DNA from: Xylocopa sonorina
Lineage: Eukaryota > Arthropoda > Insecta > Hymenoptera > Apidae
Length of the DNA stretch: 64,000 nucleotides
Assembly: GCF_050948175.1 (NCBI RefSeq)
Contig: NW_027490517.1
Coordinates: 98,390 to 162,389 of the forward strand
Reading direction: 5' to 3'
Made by a program: the position numbers and the translations under genes. This document shows positions 52,801-64,000 of the stretch, piece by piece. Position 1 is the stretch's first letter, and each line of letters opens with the position of its first letter. The notes under the pieces are model-generated. The model worked only from the letters and a program-made list of their open reading frames with translations, had not been told where the DNA came from and ran no database searches.

Positions 52801-54200
52801 ATGATTTGCGAAGTGTTATGTGTTCCTCGCCTACACTTCATATGAATGTAAAAGCGACACTTCCTTGCAAGGAAATAGCGTTTGCAAATGTCTACCTATC
52901 GTAGCAATAGAGTTCTTATGATTCTTAAAACGCGATATCGCATCTCATTTCTATGTTTCATGGTAAGATATAATATGATTTGCGAAGTGTCATGTATTCC
53001 TCGCCTGCACTTCAAATGAATGTAAATGCGACACTTCCTAGCAAGGAAATAGCGTTTGCAGATGTCTACGTATCGTAGCAATAGATTTCTAATGCTTCTT
53101 AAAACGCGATATCGCATCTCATTTCTATGTTTCATGGTAAGATATAATATGATTTGCGAAGTGTCATGTATTCCTCGTCTACACTTCAAATGAATGTGAA
53201 TGCGACACTTCCTCGCTAGAAAATAGCGTTTGCAGATGTCTAGGTATCGTAGTAATAGGGTTCTTATGATTCTTAAAACGCGATATCGCATCTCATTTCT
53301 ATGGTTTATGGTAAGATATAATATGATTTGCGAAGTGTCATGTATTCCTCGTCTACACTTCAAATGAATGTAAATGCGACACTTCCTTGCAAGGAAATAG
53401 CGTCTGCAGATGTCTACGTATCGTAGCAATAGAGTTCTAATGCTTCTTAAAACGCGATATCGCACCTCATTCCTATGGTTCATGGTAAGATATAATATGA
53501 TTTGCGATGTGTCATGTATTCCTCGTCTACACTTCAAATGAATGTAAATGCAACACTTCCTTGCTAGGAAATAGCGTCTGCAGATGTCTAGGTATCGTAG
53601 CAATAGAGTTCAAATACTTCTTAAAACGAGATATTGCATATCATATTTTTGTTTCATGATAAAATATAATATTCATTGCGAAGTGTTATGCATTCCTCGT
53701 CCACGATTCAAACGAACGTAAATGCGACACTTCCATGCAAGGAAATAGCGTTTGCAGATGTCTACGTATCGTAGCAATAGATTTCTAATGCTTCTTAAAA
53801 CGCGATATCGCATCTCATTTCTATGTTTCATGGTAAGATATGATATGATTTGTGAAGTGTCATGTATTCCCCGTCTACACTTCAAATTAATGTAAATGCG
53901 ACACTTCCTTGCTAGGAAATAGCGTCTGCAGATGTCTAGGTATCGTAGCGATAGAGTTCTAATGCTTCTTAAAACGCGATATCGCATCTCATTTCTATGT
54001 TTCATGGTAAGATATAATATGATTTGCGAAGTGTTATGTATTCCTCGTCTACACTTCAAATGAATGTAAATGCGACACTTCCTTGCAAAGAAATAGCGTT
54101 TGCAGATGTCTACGTATCGTAGCAATAGATATCTAATGCTTCTTAAAACGCGATATCGCACCTCATTCCTATGTTTCATGGTAAGATATAATATGATTTG
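52801..54200 (+). repeat. 6,611-bp-offset duplication, copy 1
   Basis: This matches 59,412-60,811. It shares TGTTCCTCGCCTACAC, CTCGCCTGCAC and the GATTTGTGAAGTG monomer. The offset is 38 monomers minus 1 bp. The match ends where copy 1 has TTTGCAAAGTG and copy 2 has TTTGCGAAGTG. Confidence 0.85.
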
Positions 54201-55399
54201 CAAAGTGTCATGTATTCCTCGTCTACACTTCAAATGAATGTAAATGCGACACTTCCTAACAAGGAAATAGCGTTTGCAGATTTCTACGTATCGTAGCAAC
54301 AGATTTCTAATGCTTCTTAAAACGCGATATCGCATCTCATTTCTATGTTTCATGGTAAGATATAATATGATTTGCGAAGTGTCATGTATTCCTCGTCTAC
54401 ACTTCAAATGAATGTAAATGCAACACTTCCTTGCTAGGAAATAGCGTCTGCAGATGTCTAGGTATCGTAGCAATAGAGTTCAAATACTTCTTAAAACGAG
54501 ATATTGCATATCATATTTTTGTTTCATGATAAGATATAATATTCATTGCGAAGTGTTATGCATTCCTCGTCCACGATTCAAACGAACGTAAATGCGACAC
54601 TTCCATGCAAGGAAATAGCGTTTGCAGATGGCTACGTATCGTAGCAATGGAGTTCTTATGATACTTAAAACGCGATATCGCATCTCATTTCTATGTTTCA
54701 TGGTAAGATATAATATGATTTGCGAAGTGTCATGTATTCCTCGTCTACACTTCAAATGAATGTAAATGCGACACTTCCTTGCTGGGAAATAGCGTCTGCA
54801 GATGTCTGCGTATCGTAGCAATAGATTTCTAATGCTTCTTAAAACGCGATATCGCATCTCATTTCTGTGTTTCATGGTAAGATATAATATGATTTGCGAA
54901 GTGTCATGTATTCCTCGTCTACACTTCAAATGAATGTGAATGCGACACTTCCTAGCAAGGAAATAGCGTTTGCAGATATCTACGTATCGTAGCAATAGAT
55001 TTCTAATGCTTCTTAAAACGCGACATTGCATCTCATTTCTATGTTTCATGGTAAGATATAATATGATTTGCGAAGTGTCATGTATTCCTCGTCTACACTT
55101 CAAATGAATGTGAATGCGACACTTCCTTGCTAGGAAATAGCGTTTGCAGATGTCTACGTATCGTAGCAATAGTGTTCTTATGATTCTTAAGACGCGATAT
55201 CGTATCTCATTTCTATGTTTCATGGTAAGATATAATATGATTTGCGAAGTGTTATGTATTCCTCGTCTACAATTCAAATGAATGTAAATGCGACACTTCC
55301 TTGCTAGGAAATAGCGTCTGCAGATGTCTAGGTATCGTAGCGATAGTGTTCTAATGCTTCTTAAAACGCGATATCGCATCTCATTTCTATGTTTCATGG
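53312..55399 (+). repeat. 2,088-bp (12-monomer) unit, copy 1
   Basis: This is followed directly by a second copy at +2,088 bp. Markers are GCGATGTGTCATG, CACGATTCAAACG, GATTTGTGAAGTG, AAATTAATG and CCTAACAAGG. The unit reads as 5 plus 7 monomers between type B copies. Limits are approximate. Confidence 0.88.
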
Positions 55400-57487
55400 T
55401 AAGATATAATATGATTTGCGAAGTGTCATGTATTCCTCGTCTACACTTCAAATGAATGTAAATGCGACACTTCCTTGCAAGGAAATAGCGTCTGCAGATG
55501 TCTACGTATCGTAGCAATAGAGTTCTAATGCTTCTTAAAACGCGATATCGCACCTCATTCCTATGGTTCATGGTAAGATATAATATGATTTGCGATGTGT
55601 CATGTATTCCTCGTCTACACTTCAAATGAATGTAAATGCAACACTTCCTTGCTAGGAAATAGCGTCTGCAGATGTCTAGGTATCGTAGCAATAGAGTTCA
55701 AATACTTCTTAAAACGAGATATTGCATATCATATTTTTGTTTCATGATAAAATATAATATTCATTGCGAAGTGTTATGCATTCCTCGTCCACGATTCAAA
55801 CGAACGTAAATGCGACACTTCCATGCAAGGAAATAGCGTTTGCAGATGTCTACGTATCGTAGCAATAGATTTCTAATGCTTCTTAAAACGCGATATCGCA
55901 TCTCATTTCTATGTTTCATGGTAAGATATGATATGATTTGTGAAGTGTCATGTATTCCCCGTCTACACTTCAAATTAATGTAAATGCGACACTTCCTTGC
56001 TAGGAAATAGCGTCTGCAGATGTCTAGGTATCGTAGCGATAGAGTTCTAATGCTTCTTAAAACGCGATATCGCATCTCATTTCTATGTTTCATGGTAAGA
56101 TATAATATGATTTGCGAAGTGTTATGTATTCCTCGTCTACACTTCAAATGAATGTAAATGCGACACTTCCTTGCAAAGAAATAGCGTTTGCAGATGTCTA
56201 CGTATCGTAGCAATAGATATCTAATGCTTCTTAAAACGCGATATCGCACCTCATTCCTATGTTTCATGGTAAGATATAATATGATTTGCAAAGTGTCATG
56301 TATTCCTCGTCTACACTTCAAATGAATGTAAATGCGACACTTCCTAACAAGGAAATAGCGTTTGCAGATTTCTACGTATCGTAGCAACAGATTTCTAATG
56401 CTTCTTAAAACGCGATATCGCATCTCATTTCTATGTTTCATGGTAAGATATAATATGATTTGCGAAGTGTCATGTATTCCTCGTCTACACTTCAAATGAA
56501 TGTAAATGCAACACTTCCTTGCTAGGAAATAGCGTCTGCAGATGTCTAGGTATCGTAGCAATAGAGTTCAAATACTTCTTAAAACGAGATATTGCATATC
56601 ATATTTTGTTTCATGATAAGATATAATATTCATTGCGAAGTGTTATGCATTCCTCGTCCACGATTCAAACGAACGTAAATGCGACACTTCCATGCAAGGA
56701 AATAGCGTTTGCAGATGGCTACGTATCGTAGCAATGGAGTTCTTATGATACTTAAAACGCGATATCGCATCTCATTTCTATGTTTCATGGTAAGATATAA
56801 TATGATTTGCGAAGTGTCATGTATTCCTCGTCTACACTTCAAATGAATGTAAATGCGACACTTCCTTGCTGGGAAATAGCGTCTGCAGATGTCTGCGTAT
56901 CGTAGCAATAGATTTCTAATGCTTCTTAAAACGCGATATCGCATCTCATTTCTGTGTTTCATGGTAAGATATAATATGATTTGCGAAGTGTCATGTATTC
57001 CTCGTCTACACTTCAAATGAATGTGAATGCGACACTTCCTAGCAAGGAAATAGCGTTTGCAGATATCTACGTATCGTAGCAATAGATTTCTAATGCTTCT
57101 TAAAACGCGACATTGCATCTCATTTCTATGTTTCATGGTAAGATATAATATGATTTGCGAAGTGTCATGTATTCCTCGTCTACACTTCAAATGAATGTGA
57201 ATGCGACACTTCCTTGCTAGGAAATAGCGTTTGCAGATGTCTACGTATCGTAGCAATAGTGTTCTTATGATTCTTAAAACGCGATATCGTATCTCATTTC
57301 TATGTTTCATGGTAAGATATAATATGATTTGCGAAGTGTTATGTATTCCTCGTCTACAATTCAAATGAATGTAAATGCGACACTTCCTTGCTAGGAAATA
57401 GCGTCTGCAGATGTCTAGGTATCGTAGCGATAGTGTTCTAATGCTTCTTAAAACGCGATATCGCATCTCATTTCTATGTTTCATGGT
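55400..57487 (+). repeat. 2,088-bp (12-monomer) unit, copy 2
   Basis: This is the tandem partner of copy 1. One T is missing from the T-run at about 56,604 (ATATTTTGTTTC against ATATTTTTGTTTC), so later positions are offset by 2,087 bp. Another difference is CTTAAAACGCG near 57,273 where copy 1 has CTTAAGACGCG. Confidence 0.88.
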
Positions 57488-57910
57488 AAGATATAATATG
57501 ATTTGCGAAGTGTTATGTATTCCTCGTCTACACTTCAAAGGAATGTAAATGCGACACTTCCTTGCAAAGAAATAGCGTTTGCAGATGTCTACGTATCGTA
57601 GCAATAGATTTCTAATGCTTCTTAAAACGCGATATCGCATCTCATTTCTATGTTTCATGGTAAGATATAATATGATTTGCAAAGTGTCATGTATTCCTCG
57701 TCTACAATTCAAACGAATGTAAATGCGATACTTCCTTGCAATTAAATAGCGTTTGCAGATGTCTACGTATCGAAGCAATAGAGTTCAAATGCTTCTTAAA
57801 ACGAGATATTGCATCTCATATCTATGTTTCATGATAAGATATAATATTCATTGCGAAGTGTAATGCATTCCTCGTCTACGATTCAAATGAGTGTAAATGC
57901 GACACTTCCT
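56486..57910 (+). repeat. Segment repeated at the window end (copy 1)
   Basis: This matches 62,575-64,000 at an offset of 6,090 bp (35 monomers) after the one-base T-run difference. It contains TGCAATTAAATAGCG and CGAATGTAAATGCGATAC near its right end. It overlaps the second 2,088-bp unit. Confidence 0.87.
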
Positions 57911-59411
57911 TGCAAGGAAATAGCGTTTGCAAATGTCTACCTATCGTAGCTATAGAGTTCTTATGATTCTTAAAACGCGATATCGCATCTCATTTCCATG
58001 TTTCATGGTAAGATATAATATGATTTGCGGAGTGACATGTATTCCTCGTCTACACTTCAAATGAATGTAAATGCGACACTTCCTCGCTAGGAAATAGCGT
58101 TTGCAGGTGTCTAGGTATCGTAGTAATAGAGTTCTTATGATTCTTAAAACGCGATATCGCACCTCATTTCTATGGTTTATGGTAAGATATAATATGATTT
58201 GCGAAGTGTCATGTATTCCTCGTCTACACTTCAAATGAATGTAAATGCGACACTTCCGTGCAAGGAAATAGCGTCTGCAGATGTCTACGTATCGTAGCAA
58301 TAGAGTTCTAATTCTTCTTAAAACGCGATATTGCATCTCATTTCTATGTTTCATGGTAAGATATAATATGATTTGCGAAGTGTTATGTGTTCCTCGTCTA
58401 CACTTCATATGAATGTAAAAGCGACACTTCCTTGCAAGGAAATAGCGTTTGCAAATGTCTACCTATCGTAGCAATAGAGTTCTTATGATTCTTAAAACGC
58501 GATATCGCATCTCATTTCTATGTTTCATGGTAAGATATAATATGATTTGCGAAGTGTCATGTATTCCTCGTCTACACTTCAAATGAATGTAAATGCGACA
58601 CTTCCTAGCAAGGAAATAGCGTTTGCAGATGTTTACGTATCGTAGCAATAGATTTCTAATGCTTCTTAAAACGCGATGTCGCATCTCATTTCTATGTTTC
58701 ATGATAAGATATAATATTCATTGCGAAGTGTTATGCATTCCTCGTCTACGATTCAAATGAACGTAAATGCGACACTTCCATGCAAGGAAATTGCGTTTGC
58801 AGATGGCTACGTATCGTAGCAATGGAGTTCTAATGCTTCTTAAAACGCGATACCGCATCTCATTTCTATGTTTCATGGTAAGATATAATATGATTTGCGA
58901 AGTGTCATGTATTCCTCGTCTACACTTCAAATGAATGTAAATGCGACACTTCCTTGCTGGGAAATAGCGTTTGCAGATGTCTAGGTATCGTAGCAATAGA
59001 GTTAAAATGCTTCTTAAAACGAGATATTGCATCTCATATCTATGTTTCATGATAAGATATAATATTCATTGCGAAGTGTTATGCATTCCTCGTATACGAT
59101 TCAAATGATTGTAAATGCGACACTTCCTTGCAAGGAAATAGCGTTTGCAGTTGTCTACGTATCGTAGCAATAGAATTCCTATGATTCTTAAAACGCGATA
59201 TCGCATCTGATTTCTATGTTTCATGGTAAGATATAATATGATTTGCGAAGTGTTATGTATTCCTCGTCTACACTTCAAATGAATGTGAATGCGACACTTC
59301 CTCGCTAGGAAATAGCGTTTGCAGATGTCTAGGTATCGTAGTAATAGAGTTCTTATGATTCTTAAAACGCGATATCGCATCTGATTTCTATGTTTCATGG
59401 TAAGATATAAT

Positions 59412-60811
59412 ATGATTTGCGAAGTGTTATGTGTTCCTCGCCTACACTTCATATGAATGTAAAAGCGACACTTCCTTGCAAGGAAATAGCGTTTGCAAAT
59501 GTCTACCTATCGTAGCAATAGAGTTCTTATGATTCTTAAAACGCGATATCGCATCTCATTTCTATGTTTCATGGTAAGATATAATATGATTTGCGAAGTG
59601 TCATGTATTCCTCGCCTGCACTTCAAATGAATGTAAATGCGACACTTCCTAGCAAGGAAATAGCGTTTGCAGATGTCTACGTATCGTAGCAATAGATTTC
59701 TAATGCTTCTTAAAACGCGATATCGCATCTCATTTCTATGTTTCATGGTAAGATATAATATGATTTGCGAAGTGTCATGTATTCCTCGTCTACACTTCAA
59801 ATGAATGTGAATGCGACACTTCCTCGCTAGAAAATAGCGTTTGCAGATGTCTAGGTATCGTAGTAATAGGGTTCTTATGATTCTTAAAACGCGATATCGC
59901 ATCTCATTTCTATGGTTTATGGTAAGATATAATATGATTTGCGAAGTGTCATGTATTCCTCGTCTACACTTCAAATGAATGTAAATGCGACACTTCCTTG
60001 CAAGGAAATAGCGTCTGCAGATGTCTACGTATCGTAGCAATAGAGTTCTAATGCTTCTTAAAACGCGATATCGCACCTCATTTCTATGGTTCATGGTAAG
60101 ATATAATATGATTTGCGAAGTGTCATGTATTCCTCGTCTACACTTCAAATGAATGTAAATGCAACACTTCCTTGCTAGGAAATAGCGTCTGCAGATGTCT
60201 AGGTATCGTAGCAATAGAGTTCAAATACTTCTTAAAACGAGATATTGCATATCATATTTTTGTTTCATGATAAGATATAATATTCATTGCGAAGTGTTAT
60301 GCATTCCTCGTCCACGATTCAAACGAACGTAAATGCGACACTTCCATGCAAGGAAATAGCGTTTGCAGATGTCTACGTATCGTAGCAATAGATTTCTAAT
60401 GCTTCTTAAAACGCGATATCGCATCTCATTTCTATGTTTCATGGTAAGATATGATATGATTTGTGAAGTGTCATGTATTCCCCGTCTACACTTCAAATTA
60501 ATGTAAATGCGACACTTCCTTGCTAGGAAATAGCGTCTGCAGATGTCTAGGTATCGTAGCGATAGAGTTCTAATGCTTCTTAAAACGCGATATCGCATCT
60601 CATTTCTATGTTTCATGGTAAGATATAATATGATTTGCGAAGTGTTATGTATTCCTCGTCTACACTTCAAATGAATGTAAATGCGACACTTCCTTGCAAA
60701 GAAATAGCGTTTGCAGATGTCTACGTATCGTAGCAATAGATATCTAATGCTTCTTAAAACGCGATATCGCACCTCATTCCTATGTTTCATGGTAAGATAT
60801 AATATGATTTG
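59412..60811 (+). repeat. 6,611-bp-offset duplication, copy 2
   Basis: This is the partner of 52,801-54,200. It is followed after about 70 bp by sequence of another unit (see 60,885-61,610), making a mosaic. Confidence 0.85.
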
Positions 60812-60884
60812 CGAAGTGTCATGTATTCCTCGTCTACACTTCAAATGAATGTGAATGCGACACTTCCTCGCTAGAAAATAGCGT

Positions 60885-61610
60885 TTGCAGATGTCTAGGT
60901 ATCGTAGCAATAGTGTTCTTATGATTCTTAAAACGCGATATCGTATCTCATTTCTATGTTTCATGGTAAGATATAATATGATTTGCGAAGTGTTATGTAT
61001 TCCTCGTCTACAATTCAAATGAATGTAAATGCGACACTTCCTTGCTAGGAAACAGCGTCTGCAGATGTCTAGGTATCGTAGCGATAGTGTTCTAATGCTT
61101 CTTAAAACGCGATATCGCATCTCATTTCTATGTTTCATGGTAAGATATAATATGATTTGCGAAGTGTTATGTATTCCTCGTCTACACTTCAAAGGAATGT
61201 AAATGCGACACTTCCTTGCAAAGAAATAGCGTTTGCAGATGTCTACGTATCGTAGCAATAGATTTCTAATGCTTCTTAAAACGCGATATCGCATCTCATT
61301 TCTATGTTTCATGGTAAGATATAATATGATTTGCAAAGTGTCATGTATTCCTCGTCTACAATTCAAACGAATGTAAATGCGATACTTCCTTGCAATTAAA
61401 TAGCGTTTGCAGATGTCTACGTATCGAAGCAATAGAGTTCAAATGCTTCTTAAAACGAGATATTGCATCTCATATCTATGTTTCATGATAAGATATAATA
61501 TTCATTGCGAAGTGTAATGCATTCCTCGTCTACGATTCAAATGAGTGTAAATGCGACACTTCCTTGCAAGGAAATAGCGTTTGCAAATGTCTACCTATCG
61601 TAGCTATAGA
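60885..61610 (+). repeat. 3,654-bp-offset duplication of 57,231-57,956
   Basis: From GTGTTCTTATG at about 60,911 the sequence follows 57,257 onward at an offset of exactly 3,654 bp (21 monomers), including TGCAATTAAATAGCG and GAGTGTAAATGCG. The left limit lies within a shared monomer and is approximate. Confidence 0.82.
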
Positions 61611-62574
61611 GTTCTTATGATTCTTAAAACGCGATATCGCATCTCATTTCCATGTTTCATGGTAAGATATAATATGATTTGCAAAGTGTCATGTATTCCT
61701 CGTCTACACTTCAAATGAATGTAAATGCGACACTTCCTAACAAGGAAATAGCGTTTGCAGATGTCTACGTATCGTAGCAACAGATTTCTAATGCTTCTTA
61801 AAACGCGATATCGCATCTCATTTCTATGTTTCATGGTAAGATATAATATGATTTGCGAAGTGTCATGTATTCCTCGTCTACACTTCAAATGAATGTGAAT
61901 GCGACACTTCCTCGCTAGAAAATAGCGTTTGCAGATGTCTAGGTATCGTAGTAATAGAGTTCTTATGATTCTTAAAACGCGATATCGCATTTCATTTCTA
62001 TGGTTTACGGTAAGATATAATATGATTTGCGAAGTGTCATGTATTCCTCGTCTACACTTCAAATGAATGTAAATGCGACACTTCCTTGCAAGGAAATAGC
62101 GTCTGCAGATGTCTACGTATCGTAGCAATAGAGTTCTAACTCTTCTTAAAACGCGATATCGTATCTCATTTCTATGTTTCATGGTAAGATATAATATGAT
62201 TTGCGAAGTGTTATGTATTCCTCGTCTACGATTCAAATGAACGTAAATGCGACACTTCCTTGCAAGGAAATAGCGTTTGCAAAGGTCTACCTATCGTAGC
62301 AATAGAGTTCTTATGATTCTTAAAACGCGATATCGCATCTCATTTCTATGTTTCATGGTAAGATATAATATGATTTGCGAAGTGTCATGTATTCCTCGTC
62401 TACACTTCAAATGAATGTAAATGCGACACTTCCTAGCAAGGAAATAGCGTTTGCACATGTCTACGTATCGTAGCAATAGATTTCTAATGCTTCTTAAAAC
62501 GCGATATCGCACCTCATTTCTATGGTTCATGGTAAGATATAATATGATTTGCGAAGTGTCATGCATTCCTCGTC

Positions 62575-64000
62575 TACACTTCAAATGAATGTAAATGCAA
62601 CACTTCCTTGCTAGGAAATAGCGTCTGCAGATGTCTAGGTATCGTAGCAATAGAGTTCAAATACTTCTTAAAACGAGATATTGCATATCATATTTTTGTT
62701 TCATGATAAGATATAATATTCATTGCGAAGTGTTATGCATTCCTCGTCCACGATTCAAACGAACGTAAATGCGACACTTCCATGCAAGGAAATAGCGTTT
62801 GCAGATGGCTACGTATCGTAGCAATGGAGTTCTTATGATACTTAAAACGCGATATCGCATCTCATTTCTATGTTTCATGGTAAGATATAATATGATTTGC
62901 GAAGTGTCATGTATTCCTCGTCTACACTTCAAATGAATGTAAATGCGACACTTCCTTGCTGGGAAATAGCGTCTGCAGATGTCTGCGTATCGTAGCAATA
63001 GATTTCTAATGCTTCTTAAAACGCGATATCGCATCTCATTTCTGTGTTTCATGGTAAGATATAATATGATTTGCGAAGTGTCATGTATTCCTCGTCTACA
63101 CTTCAAATGAATGTGAATGCGACACTTCCTAGCAAGGAAATAGCGTTTGCAGATATCTACGTATCGTAGCAATAGATTTCTAATGCTTCTTAAAACGCGA
63201 CATTGCATCTCATTTCTATGTTTCATGGTAAGATATAATATGATTTGCGAAGTGTCATGTATTCCTCGTCTACACTTCAAATGAATGTGAATGCGACACT
63301 TCCTTGCTAGGAAATAGCGTTTGCAGATGTCTACGTATCGTAGCAATAGTGTTCTTATGATTCTTAAAACGCGATATCGTATCTCATTTCTATGTTTCAT
63401 GGTAAGATATAATATGATTTGCGAAGTGTTATGTATTCCTCGTCTACAATTCAAATGAATGTAAATGCGACACTTCCTTGCTAGGAAATAGCGTCTGCAG
63501 ATGTCTAGGTATCGTAGCGATAGTGTTCTAATGCTTCTTAAAACGCGATATCGCATCTCATTTCTATGTTTCATGGTAAGATATAATATGATTTGCGAAG
63601 TGTTATGTATTCCTCGTCTACACTTCAAAGGAATGTAAATGCGACACTTCCTTGCAAAGAAATAGCGTTTGCAGATGTCTACGTATCGTAGCAATAGATT
63701 TCTAATGCTTCTTAAAACGCGATATCGCATCTCATTTCTATGTTTCATGGTAAGATATAATATGATTTGCAAAGTGTCATGTATTCCTCGTCTACAATTC
63801 AAACGAATGTAAATGCGATACTTCCTTGCAATTAAATAGCGTTTGCAGATGTCTACGTATCGAAGCAATAGAGTTCAAATGCTTCTTAAAACGAGATATT
63901 GCATCTCATATCTATGTTTCATGATAAGATATAATATTCATTGCGAAGTGTAATGCATTCCTCGTCTACGATTCAAATGAGTGTAAATGCGACACTTCCT
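62575..64000 (+). repeat. Segment repeated at the window end (copy 2)
   Basis: This is the partner of 56,486-57,910, and still matches at the last base, so the duplication continues beyond the window. Confidence 0.87.

Larger units (their letters stand above)
1..64000. repeat. 174-bp tandem satellite array filling the window
   Basis: The same roughly 174-bp monomer runs head to tail through the whole window, about 368 copies, interrupted only by one inverted island at 17,982-19,598. The period is direct: the anchor TTCTAATGC begins at 181 and again at 355. Large-scale offsets between matching segments are multiples of 174 within a few bases (for example 1,218, 2,088 and 6,090). No stretch over 300 bp lacks the satellite and I see no inserted mobile element, RNA gene or unique gene. 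Arrays of this kind are known from eukaryotic heterochromatin and centromeres. Species and chromosomal position cannot be told from this sequence. Confidence 0.98.
51187..64000 (+). repeat. Right block: most regular higher-order repeats
   Basis: Type B monomers act as punctuation, starting near 51,515, 53,608, 54,478, 55,696, 56,566, 57,780, 60,220, 61,434, 62,656 and 63,868. Spacings are close to 870 or 1,218 bp (5 or 7 monomers) or sums of these. Many type B copies here are the distinctive GTTCAAATACTTC with CATATCATATTTTTG. The regularity suggests the most recently homogenised part of the window. Confidence 0.87.

Noticed and set aside
51585..63868. Open reading frames up to 382 codons on the minus strand (also throughout the window)
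   Set aside because: They are 58-residue translations of the satellite monomer, start and stop only where monomer type changes, have no recognisable domain, and switch strand with the inverted island. Nothing supports real genes.
1..64000. CRISPR array
   Set aside because: The whole 174-bp unit repeats. There are no short identical repeats separated by unrelated spacers, and no cas genes.
1..64000. tRNA, rRNA, 5S or SINE-derived origin of the monomer
   Set aside because: No A/B box promoter elements, no cloverleaf, no poly-A or RNA gene similarity could be recognised by eye. A database search of the monomer would be decisive.
1..64000. Assignment to a named species or satellite family
   Set aside because: I do not recognise the monomer. 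Length and composition alone do not identify a lineage; a search against satellite and genome databases would.

Overview
The whole 64 kb window is one tandem satellite array. A monomer of about 174 bp (roughly 37% GC in the representative copy) repeats about 368 times from the first base to the last. I see no unique sequence, transposon, RNA gene or credible protein-coding gene. Long homogenised arrays with higher-order repeats are typical of eukaryotic pericentromeric, centromeric or other constitutive heterochromatin. I cannot name the species. The absence of CpG depletion in the monomer fits a lineage with little germline CpG methylation, such as many invertebrates, but this is only an inference.

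Monomers fall into recognisable types. Type A reads GTTCTAATG ... ACGCGATATCGC ... CATGGTAAGATATAATATG ... ATTTGCGAAG. Type B reads GTTCAAATG ... ACGAGATAT ... CATGATAAGATATAATATTC ... ATTGCGAAG, often followed by ACGATTCAAATG. A third group, confined to the left part, has ATTCACTTCAAAAGAATG.

Layout: (1) 1 to about 12,230 is an older-looking, mixed block with much B-like and third-type sequence. (2) About 12,230-17,981 is dominated by type A and introduces many monomers with CTGCAG linked to CTAGG. (3) 17,982-19,598 is the same satellite in inverted orientation, with sharp junctions. (4) 19,605 to about 33,600 is forward A/B sequence with tandem duplications at about 1,915 bp (11 monomers). 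(5) About 33,600-51,190 contains a 2,263-bp (13-monomer) repeat and a much larger duplication at an offset of 11,480 bp (66 monomers). (6) About 51,190-64,000 is the most homogeneous block, with 5- and 7-monomer spacing of type B markers, a 2,088-bp (12-monomer) tandem duplication and mosaic copies.

No genes work together here. The many open frames, up to 382 codons, arise because 174 is 3 x 58: any frame open through one monomer stays open through the array. The points of interest are structural: the inverted island, the nested higher-order duplications, the palindromes in every monomer and the mosaic units. All comparisons were made by eye; percent identities were not computed.
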